In this document: positions 26,408 to 34,327 of the stretch, one piece after another | Position numbering within the stretch: position 1 is the stretch's first letter | Layout: every line of letters starts with the position of its first letter | Source of the DNA: JADKAV01 sp041393775 | GTDB taxonomy: Bacteria > Actinomycetota > Actinomycetes > S36-B12 > UBA10799 | Assembly (NCBI GenBank): GCA_041393775.1 | Contig: JAWKJM010000010.1 | Span: forward strand, 51,644-115,643 | Length of the DNA stretch: 64,000 nt | Reading direction: 5' to 3' | Translations under genes and position numbers: made by a program | The notes under the pieces: model-generated | What the model was told of the DNA's origin: nothing | The model's database searches: none | The model's input: only the letters and a program-made list of their open reading frames with translations

Positions 26408-28945
26408 TCACTCCGTGGCGATGGCCGCAAGAATGTCCAGCCGGGCGGCCCGGCGGGCAGGCAGAGCCGCTGCCAGCACCCCGAGCAGAATCGCCAGTAC
26501 CAAAATCACGATCAGGGTGCCGATCGGTATCACCAGCACATCGATACCGTCGCCAGATAGGGCAGCCCGCAGACTGATACCCGCCAGCATCCCCACGAGG
26601 ACCCCGATCGCAGCACCCGCCACAGCGACCAGGACCGCCTCCCACCGGATCATCCGCCGGACCTGCCGGCGGGAGGCTCCGACCGCTCGCAGGAGCCCGA
26701 TCTCGCGGGTGCGTTCCAGCACCGACAGCGCCATGGTGTTCACAACGCCCAGCGCCGCGATGATGATCGACAGCCCGAGCATCCCGTAGATCAGATACAG
26801 CAACTGGTTGATCTGCCGGGAGTTCTGCTCCTTGACCGAGGCCTGATCCAGCACCTGGAGCAGCGGGTTCTCGTCGGTGACCTTCTCCACCGCCGGCAGC
26901 GTCGTCGCCGGATCCGCGCCGGGGGCCAGGATCACGTACAGCAACGTGTCCTGCACCGCGCCGCCCACGGCCCGGTAGTCGTCCTTGGGGATGACCAGGC
27001 CGCTGAGCAGGCCTGCTTGGGGTCGTTCGAAGATGCCGGTCAGCGTGAAAGAACGGGTCTGGCCGGAAGGGAACAGAGCGGTGACACGCTCACCCGCCCC
27101 GACGTTGTTCTGATCGGCCCACTCCTGGTCGGCGATGGCGGTTCCCTGGGTCAGGCTGTCCAGCGTCCCGGCGGTGGCCTGCAGGTCCAGCACCGACGTC
27201 ACGGGACCACCGCCCACGGCGGTGATGAGCTGGTCCTCGCCGTCCACCCTTGCGGGTCCCTGCGACTGGGAGACGACGTACTGGACATCGGGGACCTCGC
27301 GCAGCCTGGTCGCGATGTCAGCGCTGAACGGGTTGCCGGTCGCGGTGGCAACGACGTAGTCGGCGCCGAAGGCACGGTCGACCAACTGGTTGATCGACTC
27401 GCGCGCTGAGGCAACCACCACGGCGACGGTGGTCACCAGTGCCAGACCGATCAGCAATGCCGAGGCTGTCGCCGCGACCCGCCGGGGGCCCCGCTCGGCA
27501 TTGCGACCGGCCAACCGGCCCGAGACACCACCGACACTCATCACCGCCGTCGCCATGCGCGCTGCGCCCATCGCCAGGACCGGAGCCAGCAGCACCGTGC
27601 CGATCAGCAGGCCCAACGCTGCGAAGGCGACCCGGGGGACGCTGGGGTCGTTGCCGTAGGCCGTGAACAGTCCCGCCAGGGAGGCGACCATGATCACCGT
27701 GCCGATGCCCGTCCGCACCCGGCCCGGGCGCTCCACCGGAGTCGCAGACTCCCGCAACGCTTCGATCGGGGGGGTGTGTGCGGCGCGCACGGCCGGCAAC
27801 AGTGCGGAGAGCACCGTCACCACCACCGCCAGGATCACGGCCCAGATCACCGCCTGAATCGTGAGCACGACCCCCGAGGTCAGGGACAACCCGATCTGCT
27901 CGAGCAGCGCGGTCAGACCCATGGCGAGCATGTAGCCGAGGCCGATTCCGATCATGGCCGCGACCATGGCCAGCGCGACGGCCTCGAGCAGCACCGAGGT
28001 CAGGACCTGGCGACGGGATGCCCCCACCGCACGCAGCAGTGCCATCTCCTTGCCGCGCTGCGCCACGAGCATGGCGAACGTGTTGTAGATCAAGAAGGCG
28101 GCCACGAACAACGAGATGCCGGAGAAGCCGAGGAGTACGTACGTGATGAAGCCCAGACCGGCGCGCAGGGCCGACGACTGCTCCTCCACCTGCTGGTCGC
28201 GGGTCTTCGCGCTCCATCCGTCGCCGAGGTCCGCACTGATCGCGTCGGCCACCTGCTGATCGCTGAAACCGTCCTGCACGGCAACGTCGATGGCCTGCCA
28301 TTCGCCCGGTTTCGTGAACAGCTCCTGGGCACGGTCGGGCGTGAACGCCGTGATGGTCGCCCCCGCCAGACCCCCTGTCTCACCGAACTTGAACACTCCC
28401 ACCAACTCGACCTTGATCCGCCCCTTCGGGGTCACCATTTGGACGGTGTCGCCGAGCCCGGTCCCGAGTTTTGGAAAGGTGACCTCGTCCACGACGATCT
28501 CGTTGTCGGCCCGCGGGGCGCGGCCCTGTGTGATCCGGGCCACGGTGAGGTCGGGTTGCGTCTGCCAATTGACGCCGGCCGCGGGTGGGCCGTTCGCGCC
28601 CACGACCTCCTCGTCGGCATCGAGCAGATACGCGCCGTTCTGGAAGATGGAACCCCCGGCGGCCTTGACGCCGTCGATGGCCGCGACCTTGTCGACGGTC
28701 GATTGCGAGATCAGTTGTACCGCGTCGTCCCCGGTGCTCTGCGTGATGTCCTCGGAGACCGCGGCCGTGCGGGTGACCAGAACGTCCTCCGCGGAACTCT
28801 CGAAGATGTCGGTGAAGGTGCGATCCAGCGCGTTCGTCAGCATCAGCATCCCGGTGACGAACGCCACTCCGAGGACGACCGCCGCCGTCGTCAGCAGCAG
28901 CCGGAGTTTGTGCGTGACGAGGCTTCGTCGGGCGATCCGGAACAT
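26408..28945 (-). CDS. FtsX/MacB-type ABC transporter permease
   Basis: 845 residues from ATG 28945 (MFRIARRSLVTHKLRL). The architecture is the duplicated MacB/LolC type: an N-terminal TM, a large MacB-PCD-like extracytoplasmic domain, three TMs (FSGISLFVAAFLIYNTFAML, AMVAAMIGIGLGYMLAMGL, then ILAVVVTVLSALLPAVRAA), a TM pair, a second periplasmic domain, and a last FtsX block beginning LLYLIYGMLGLSIIIAALG. Both FtsX blocks contain ERTREIGLLRAVGASRRQV-like loops. Such permeases export lipids, lipoproteins or antimicrobial peptides. No ATPase gene is adjacent; a repeat array occupies the upstream side. ATPase and substrate are unknown. Confidence 0.9.
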   Translation of the reverse strand: MFRIARRSLVTHKLRLLLTTAAVVLGVAFVTGMLMLTNALDRTFTDIFESSAEDVLVTRTAAVSEDITQSTGDDAVQLISQSTVDKVAAIDGVKAAGGSIFQNGAYLLDADEEVVGANGPPAAGVNWQTQPDLTVARITQGRAPRADNEIVVDEVTFPKLGTGLGDTVQMVTPKGRIKVELVGVFKFGETGGLAGATITAFTPDRAQELFTKPGEWQAIDVAVQDGFSDQQVADAISADLGDGWSAKTRDQQVEEQSSALRAGLGFITYVLLGFSGISLFVAAFLIYNTFAMLVAQRGKEMALLRAVGASRRQVLTSVLLEAVALAMVAAMIGIGLGYMLAMGLTALLEQIGLSLTSGVVLTIQAVIWAVILAVVVTVLSALLPAVRAAHTPPIEALRESATPVERPGRVRTGIGTVIMVASLAGLFTAYGNDPSVPRVAFAALGLLIGTVLLAPVLAMGAARMATAVMSVGGVSGRLAGRNAERGPRRVAATASALLIGLALVTTVAVVVASARESINQLVDRAFGADYVVATATGNPFSADIATRLREVPDVQYVVSQSQGPARVDGEDQLITAVGGGPVTSVLDLQATAGTLDSLTQGTAIADQEWADQNNVGAGERVTALFPSGQTRSFTLTGIFERPQAGLLSGLVIPKDDYRAVGGAVQDTLLYVILAPGADPATTLPAVEKVTDENPLLQVLDQASVKEQNSRQINQLLYLIYGMLGLSIIIAALGVVNTMALSVLERTREIGLLRAVGASRRQVRRMIRWEAVLVAVAGAAIGVLVGMLAGISLRAALSGDGIDVLVIPIGTLIVILVLAILLGVLAAALPARRAARLDILAAIATE

Positions 28946-29013
28946 CACTTCGAGAGTAGTCGGGTCACTGGCGATCGTTCCCACACCGGGTCGAGGCCCT
29001 TGCCCGGTCGGCG

Positions 29014-29382
29014 GGTTCGCGTTAGGCCGATAGGTTCGCGTTCGGCCCGCGGGTTCGCGTTAGGCCGGCCGGTTCGCGTTCGGCCCGCGGGTTCGCGTTA
29101 GCCTCGCCGGTTCGCGTTAGGCCCGCGGGTTCGCGTTCGGCCGATGAGTGGCCCGAAGTCCTAACCGGAACCCGAAGTCCTAACCGGAACGCGGGAACCT
29201 AACGGGAACCGCGAAACCTGACCAGGAGGCCGGCGCAGACTCCGCAGTTCGCGTTAGGCCCGCGGGTTCGCGTTAGGCCCGCGGGTTCGCGTTAGGCCGA
29301 TGAGTGGCCCGAAGTCCTAACCGGAACGCGGGAACCTAACGGGAACCGCGGAACCTGACCAGGAGGCCGGCGCAGACTCCGC
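29014..29382. repeat. Family C 19-bp phased array (C1), duplicated VNTR-like block
   Basis: Seven forward units GGTTCGCGTTAGGCCCGCG-like start exactly every 19 bp (29014, 29033, 29052, 29071, 29090, 29109, 29128). Inverted 19-bp units (CTAACCGGAACCCGAAGTC type) follow. Three more forward units start at 29246, 29265 and 29284. The block 29139-29245 is repeated at 29295-29382 with exactly one 19-bp unit missing. The forward and reverse units are complementary, so long fold-backs are possible. The gap 28946-29418 holds no gene. Confidence 0.88.
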
Positions 29383-29418
29383 GAAAGCGTGGCTGAACCG
29401 CCGGTTGTCAGGCAACCA

Positions 29419-31317
29419 CTAACCCACAGGAGCCGACCCGTCGCCGACGAGGGCCTCCCGGATCGTCGCGATGTAGGCCTTGATCCCCGCAGTGGTCAGA
29501 TGGGTGCCGTCGTAGACGAAGTACTCCCGGTGGCCCTCCGAGGCCGACTCCCAGTCCGCGATCCGGACATTGTCGAACTGGTTGGCCATGCCGCGGATAT
29601 TGCGGTTGGAATCGTCCATCCAACTATTAGGGGTGTGCACCGTGACAAGCACGACCTCCCGGTCCTTGAGGCCGTCGAGGGTGTTCTTGAGCATGTCCCA
29701 GTACGCGGTGCCGTTGGTGCCGGCGTGAATGATCACGACATCCTGCAACTGTCCAGCGGCTAGGCGGGCGTTGATGCGGCTGACGATCTCCGGGAACTGC
29801 CTGGACACCGCCGCGTCCACGGTGACGTTGAACGCCTTCTCCAGTGCGCCACTGGCACCGAGCATCACCGAGTCCCCGATCGCGGTCATCGGCTGCTTGG
29901 AGAGGTCGGCCCCCACCGCGACGGGTTGCTTCTGCCGATCCTGTGTGTCGGTGTGCTTCCTGACGGCCGGCTCAGCGGATAGGTCCTGGCCGACCTCGGT
30001 GAGCCCGCCGAGGTAGTCGTTGGCGTTCGGAGCCGGGATGGCCGCCAGTGCGGCCCCGGCGGCGAATATGCTCCCCGCCACCGCGACCACGGCTGCTGCG
30101 CTGCGGGCCGAGGCGACCGCCAGGCCGCTTTCCCGCCAACGGCGCCACGTCGCCGACAACGCGCCGCGCCTGATCGGGACCTCCACGAAGCGGTAGGACA
30201 GCTCTGCCACCCCGAAGGTCAGAGCCATCCGGAGGACCCACGCAGGGACACCTTCGAGGGGGATGTCGATCCCCGGGCGCGTGACGACGAAGATCGGCCA
30301 GTGATACAGGTACAGCCCGTAGGAGCGTTCACCGATGTAGCGCATGGGCTGCACTGCCAGCAGCGAGCCGAACGAGATCCCGGGATGACTGGCCAGAGCG
30401 ATGATCACTGCTGCCGTCACCGAGACCACGAGGAAACCGCCCCGGTAGAGCCAGGCGCTGTCCTCCCCCACCCGGTGCAGGATCGCGAAGAGCACGACCA
30501 TCGCTGATGCCGCGACCCCCCACAACACCGCCTGCGCTGGAGCCGCAAGTCTCTTGGGCAACGCGCCCGGCCGCCACACCGTCGCCAGCGCCGCCCCGAG
30601 CAGGAGCCCCATGCTGTGGGTGTCAGTCCCGAAGTAGAGGCGGCTGGCGTCACCGGACTCCGGCAGGTTCCAGACCAGGGATCCCAGGGACATCAACAGG
30701 GTCGACCCGAGCGCGACCCCGAGTGCGATGCGCCCGACTCCTGGTCTTCCCCGCCAGCGGTAGAGCATCACCAGGGCCAGCGGCCACAGCAGATAGAACT
30801 GCTCCTCCACGGCCAGCGACCACAGGTGCTGCAGCATCGGCGGCCGGCCCATCGCCTCGAAGTAGGACAGGTCGTTGAGGACGTACCACCAGTTCGTCAC
30901 GTAGGACATGGAGGCGATGGCATCGTGGCGGAACTGGGCGGCCGCATCGTGGGCGAAGAGCAGCACCAGGACCGCGGACAGGGCGAGGGTGGCCAGCAGC
31001 GCAGGCAGCAGTCGTCGGGCCCGGCGCAGATAGAACCGTCCGAACGAGACCGCCGAGGTGTGTTCGATCTCCTGGAGCAACAAACTGCTGATCAGGAACC
31101 CGGACAGCACGAAGAAGATGTCCACGCCCAGGAAGCCACCCGGAACCCCCGGCACCCCGGAGTGGTACAGCAGTACCGCGAGCACGGCGATCGCCCGGAT
31201 GCCGTCCAGGCCCGGGATGTATCCCATCTTGGGGGCCGCACGGCGGACATCAGTGGCGTGCCTGGGCACCACCGCAACTGACACTGGGACCTCTTCCATG
31301 AACAACTGAGACTTCAT
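29419..31317 (-). CDS. OafA/YrhL-type acyltransferase with C-terminal SGNH domain
   Basis: 632 residues from ATG 31317 (MKSQLFMEEVPVSV; ATG 31299 is possible). The N-terminal acyltransferase-3 domain (about 25-390) has PGLDGIRAIAVLAVLLYHSG with the catalytic His, GVDIFFVLSGFLISSLL, and LWSLAVEEQFYLLWPLAL, with about ten TMs. After an eleventh TM (AAAVVAVAGSIFAAGAAL) an SGNH-hydrolase-like domain begins with AIGDSVMLGASG, includes IIHAGTNG and ends with YDGTHLTTAG (catalytic Asp/His). Such fusions O-acetylate cell-wall polymers or surface glycans outside the membrane; the target is unknown. It is divergent from the secreted propeller gene. Confidence 0.92.
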   Translation of the reverse strand: MKSQLFMEEVPVSVAVVPRHATDVRRAAPKMGYIPGLDGIRAIAVLAVLLYHSGVPGVPGGFLGVDIFFVLSGFLISSLLLQEIEHTSAVSFGRFYLRRARRLLPALLATLALSAVLVLLFAHDAAAQFRHDAIASMSYVTNWWYVLNDLSYFEAMGRPPMLQHLWSLAVEEQFYLLWPLALVMLYRWRGRPGVGRIALGVALGSTLLMSLGSLVWNLPESGDASRLYFGTDTHSMGLLLGAALATVWRPGALPKRLAAPAQAVLWGVAASAMVVLFAILHRVGEDSAWLYRGGFLVVSVTAAVIIALASHPGISFGSLLAVQPMRYIGERSYGLYLYHWPIFVVTRPGIDIPLEGVPAWVLRMALTFGVAELSYRFVEVPIRRGALSATWRRWRESGLAVASARSAAAVVAVAGSIFAAGAALAAIPAPNANDYLGGLTEVGQDLSAEPAVRKHTDTQDRQKQPVAVGADLSKQPMTAIGDSVMLGASGALEKAFNVTVDAAVSRQFPEIVSRINARLAAGQLQDVVIIHAGTNGTAYWDMLKNTLDGLKDREVVLVTVHTPNSWMDDSNRNIRGMANQFDNVRIADWESASEGHREYFVYDGTHLTTAGIKAYIATIREALVGDGSAPVG

Positions 31318-31430
31318 CGTAAGCCCTGCGGGGCGACACCGACGCGCACCTTGGCAGGCGTGGCGGCCAAGCCCGAGCAGCAGTCGGATTGGGGTTCTCA
31401 TCACCGCCTGGCGCACGCTTTAATACCCTC

Positions 31431-32669
31431 ATGCTTCTACGCACCGCCGCGATCGCGATGTCTGCCGGCCTGGCCCTGCCCGTGCTTGCTGCCCCCGCTG
31501 AGGCCGACCCAGTGCTCGACGGCCAGTTCGCCGTCAGCGGTGTCGGCACCAACAACCAGATCACCCCGGGCCCGGACGGCAACGTCTGGGTGACGCTGGA
31601 CAACACCAACGATGTGGCGAAGATCGCACCGGACGGTACAGTCAGCGAGTTCAACCCCGCCAACGTCACCAGCCCGATCGGCATCGCTGCCGGTCCTGAC
31701 GGCAAGATGTGGGTCACACAGGCCGGCGGCGTCGCCCAGTTCGACCCCGCGGATCCGAACGGCGCCGTCAAGTTCGCGATAGCGGACATCACCGACCCGC
31801 GCGCGATCACCGTCGGGCCGGACGGCAATCTGTGGACCGCATCGGCGGACAAGGTGATCAAGATTCCACCGGCGAACCCGGCCGGCTTCACGTCGTACGG
31901 GGCCACGGGTGTGACGGGGGCTCGTTGGATAGCGCAGGGAACCGATGGCAACCTCTGGGTGGCAGACTTCGGCGGCCAGCAGATCGTGCGGGTCACCACG
32001 GCCGGGGTCGGCACCCCCTTCGCGACCGGGGGCGGACCGCAAGGGGTGACCGGCGGCCCCAATGGACAGGTCGCATACAGCAATCCCACCGCGGTTCCGC
32101 AGACCATCGGCCGCATCCAGGCTCCCGCGGCCGCGGTGACCACCGCCACCCCGTTGTCGGATCCGTTCGGCGTCGCTTTCGGCACCGACGGGGCGTATTG
32201 GTTCGCCCAGTTCGCCACGAACAACCTGGGCCGCCTGACGACCGACGGTACCTACTCGACCTTGCCGCTGGCGGCGGGCACCGGCCCCCGGCAGCTGACC
32301 GCGGGGCCCGGCAACACGTTGTGGGTCACGCTCGACCTCGCGGAGAGGGTCGCCCGGATCGGCGGCGTGGTCGCGACCCCGGACGATTCCGCAACCGTGC
32401 AAACCCGGATCACAAAGGCGCCCAAGAAGAAGGTCCGGACGTCCAAGAAGCGTGCCAAAGTCCGTGTCCGTTTCGATGGTACGTCCGGGGCCACCTTCCA
32501 GTGCCGGCTGAACAAGAAGCCGCACAAGAAGTGGCGTTCGTGCTCCAGCCCGAAGACCTACCGGCTCAAGCCCGGTAAGTACACGCTCAGGGTGCGCGCG
32601 GTCCTAGACGGCACGAAGGACCAGTCACCGGCCCGGACCAAGTTCAAAGTGGTGCGGAAGCCGCGCTAG
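31431..32669 (+). CDS. Secreted Vgb-like beta-propeller protein with C-terminal Ig-like domain
   Basis: 412 residues from ATG 31431, with a Sec signal peptide (MLLRTAAIAMSAGLALPVLA, then APAEA). Residues about 30-320 form repeats of the virginiamycin-B-lyase/streptogramin-lyase propeller: TPGPDGNVWVT, AAGPDGKMWVTQ, TVGPDGNLWTAS, AQGTDGNLWVAD and so on. A Lys/Arg-rich linker follows. The last domain, with GATFQCRLNKKP, two cysteines and YRLKPGKYTLRVRA, resembles the cysteine-containing Ig-like repeats of secreted actinobacterial proteins. No catalytic Vgb residues can be assigned, so it may be a binding protein. ATG 31389 would add a non-signal extension. Confidence 0.85.
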   Translation: MLLRTAAIAMSAGLALPVLAAPAEADPVLDGQFAVSGVGTNNQITPGPDGNVWVTLDNTNDVAKIAPDGTVSEFNPANVTSPIGIAAGPDGKMWVTQAGGVAQFDPADPNGAVKFAIADITDPRAITVGPDGNLWTASADKVIKIPPANPAGFTSYGATGVTGARWIAQGTDGNLWVADFGGQQIVRVTTAGVGTPFATGGGPQGVTGGPNGQVAYSNPTAVPQTIGRIQAPAAAVTTATPLSDPFGVAFGTDGAYWFAQFATNNLGRLTTDGTYSTLPLAAGTGPRQLTAGPGNTLWVTLDLAERVARIGGVVATPDDSATVQTRITKAPKKKVRTSKKRAKVRVRFDGTSGATFQCRLNKKPHKKWRSCSSPKTYRLKPGKYTLRVRAVLDGTKDQSPARTKFKVVRKPR

Positions 32670-32707
32670 CGGATTCGGTCGGGAACCCTGTCACCCCACG
32701 CGAACCG

Positions 32708-32976
32708 TCCGCGAGGTTAGAGGTCGTTCACGAGGTTAGAGAACCCACGCGTGTTTCCTCTAGTCCGAAAGTGGCTCGTGTACTCGGTCGCCGCAGAAGT
32801 GGGCCGCGAGGTTAGAGATCGTGCACGAGGTTAGTGAACGCACGTGTGGTTTCTCTAACCTCGTGCACGTTCTCTAACCCGAGCGATTTCCGCCCGGCAT
32901 TTCCCCGCCTGAACGTCGCGGCCGGCCACGGGCCATGGACGACTAACGTCGTGAACGTTCTCTAACCTCGTCAAGC
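32708..32976 (-). repeat. Family B palindromic array, copy B3
   Basis: Inverted-orientation copy in the convergent gap 32670-33006, which contains no gene. A partial core (GAGGTTAGAGGTCGTTCACGAG) comes first, then a full fold-back core with CTAAC/GTTAG on 19-bp spacing around CACACGTG... The leader (GCGATTTCCGCCCGGCATTTC, reverse sense) and GGCCATGGACGAC follow, and a short extra half (GTTCTCTAACCTCG) lies beyond it. It sits 39 bp from the propeller stop and about 30 bp from the stop of the DUF4333-like gene. Confidence 0.8.
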
Positions 32977-33006
32977 GCAGGGGCAAACCGGGCAGTCGCA
33001 GCCCGG

Positions 33007-33306
33007 CTAGGAGACGACCTTCCAGGTGACCCGACCGGTGGACTCACTGCCGAGTTTCACCATGACGCGGTACTTGCTGCCGTCCCTTCCCTTGGCCTTG
33101 CAGTAGAAGATCTTGCCCTTGGCCCAACGGACCTTCTTCGGGCACTTCACCTTCACCGACTTGCCCGCCTGCGACTTGAAGCCGGACTTGATGCTCTTCT
33201 TGACCTTGGGAATCTTGACGACGGACTCGGCTTGAGCAGGCCCGGCGACGAGCATGGGCGCTGCGATCATGGGCACGGACAGTGCCAGCGCGATGGTCTT
33301 ACGCAT
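33007..33306 (-). CDS. Small secreted DUF4333-like protein
   Basis: 99 residues. A Sec signal peptide (MRKTIALALSVPMIAAPMLV, cleavage after AQA) is followed by a basic mature domain with a cysteine pair (KVKCPKKVRW and KIFYCKAKGRDG) and the ending TGRVTWKVV. This matches the DUF4333 pattern (CPxxVxxKxGxxFxC...G), common in actinobacterial lipoproteins and kinase-associated envelope proteins. Unlike many members it has no lipobox, so it should be released or wall-associated. About 14 Lys residues give a strongly basic mature protein. Function unknown. It stands between repeat B3 and hemB. Confidence 0.82.
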   Translation of the reverse strand: MRKTIALALSVPMIAAPMLVAGPAQAESVVKIPKVKKSIKSGFKSQAGKSVKVKCPKKVRWAKGKIFYCKAKGRDGSKYRVMVKLGSESTGRVTWKVVS

Positions 33307-33373
33307 AATGGGCCCCTCTCATCAGGCTTCTGCCCTACCGTACGGCACCGCCCCGCCCGACGCCAGGTGCCGG

Positions 33374-34327
33374 TCAGTCGAGCCACTGCGCGGCTTCGAT
33401 CGCCCAGTATGTAAGCACGATGTCCGCGCCGGCCCGCACACAGCCGGTCAGCGATTCCATGATCGCCGACCGCCGGTCGATCCAGCCGTTGGCTGCTGCC
33501 GCCTCGACCATCGAATACTCACCTGAGACCTGATAGACGGCCACCGGAACGTCGGACATCCGCGCAACTGCGGCCACCACGTCGAGGTACGCCGGTTTCA
33601 CCATCACGATGTCGGCGCCCTCGGCGAGGTCCAGGGCCACCTCCAGAAGCGCCTCCCTGCCGTTGGCGGGATCCTGCTGGTAGGTGCGACGGTCCCCCGT
33701 GAGGGAACTGTCGACCGCCTCCCGGAACGGCCCATACAGCGCCGAGGTGTACTTGGCCGCATAGGCCAGGATCGCGGTGTCCATGAACCCGGCGTCGTCC
33801 AGCGCCCGTCTCACCGCTTCCACCTGACCGTCCATCATGCCGCTGGTCCCGAGCATGTCGGCCCCAGCCCGGGCCAGGACGACAGCCATCTCCTGGTACC
33901 GCACCAAAGTGGCGTCGTTGTCGACCCGGTCACCGGTGAGCACCCCACAATGCCCGTGGTCGGTGAACTCGTCGAGGCACAGATCGGCCTGGACCACCAG
34001 ATTCCCGCCGGCCGCGAGCCGCGCCACACCCACCGCGCGCGAAAGGATGCCCTGCGGATCGGTCGCACACGAACCGATCGCATCCTTGTGCTCCGGTATG
34101 CCGAAGAGCATGATGCCACCCAGTCCTGCGGCCACCGCTTGTTCCACAACACCGGGCAGTGTGTCCAGCGTGTGCTGGTACACACCAGGCATGGATGAGA
34201 TCGGGCGCGGCTGCGACAGGCCCTCCGCCACGAACACCGGCAGGACCAGAGCGCTGGGATGCACCTTGGTCTGCCGCACCAGTCGTCGCATCGCGGGGGT
34301 GGTCCGCAACCGGCGCGGGCGCTTCAC
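33374..34327 (-). CDS. hemB: Delta-aminolevulinic acid dehydratase (porphobilinogen synthase)
   Basis: 317 residues; condenses two 5-aminolevulinates to porphobilinogen. Catalytic lysines are Lys192 (AAKYTSALYGPF) and Lys244 (IVMVKPAYLD). The metal site reads ADLCLDEFTDHGHCGVL, i.e. Cys117, Asp119, Cys127 in place of the three-cysteine zinc site of E. coli-type enzymes. It is a mixed form, so the metal (Zn or Mg) is uncertain. The start is GTG 34327, sharing GTGA with the hemD stop. Last gene of the rex-hemA-hemC-hemD-hemB operon. Confidence 0.95.
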   Translation of the reverse strand: MKRPRRLRTTPAMRRLVRQTKVHPSALVLPVFVAEGLSQPRPISSMPGVYQHTLDTLPGVVEQAVAAGLGGIMLFGIPEHKDAIGSCATDPQGILSRAVGVARLAAGGNLVVQADLCLDEFTDHGHCGVLTGDRVDNDATLVRYQEMAVVLARAGADMLGTSGMMDGQVEAVRRALDDAGFMDTAILAYAAKYTSALYGPFREAVDSSLTGDRRTYQQDPANGREALLEVALDLAEGADIVMVKPAYLDVVAAVARMSDVPVAVYQVSGEYSMVEAAAANGWIDRRSAIMESLTGCVRAGADIVLTYWAIEAAQWLD

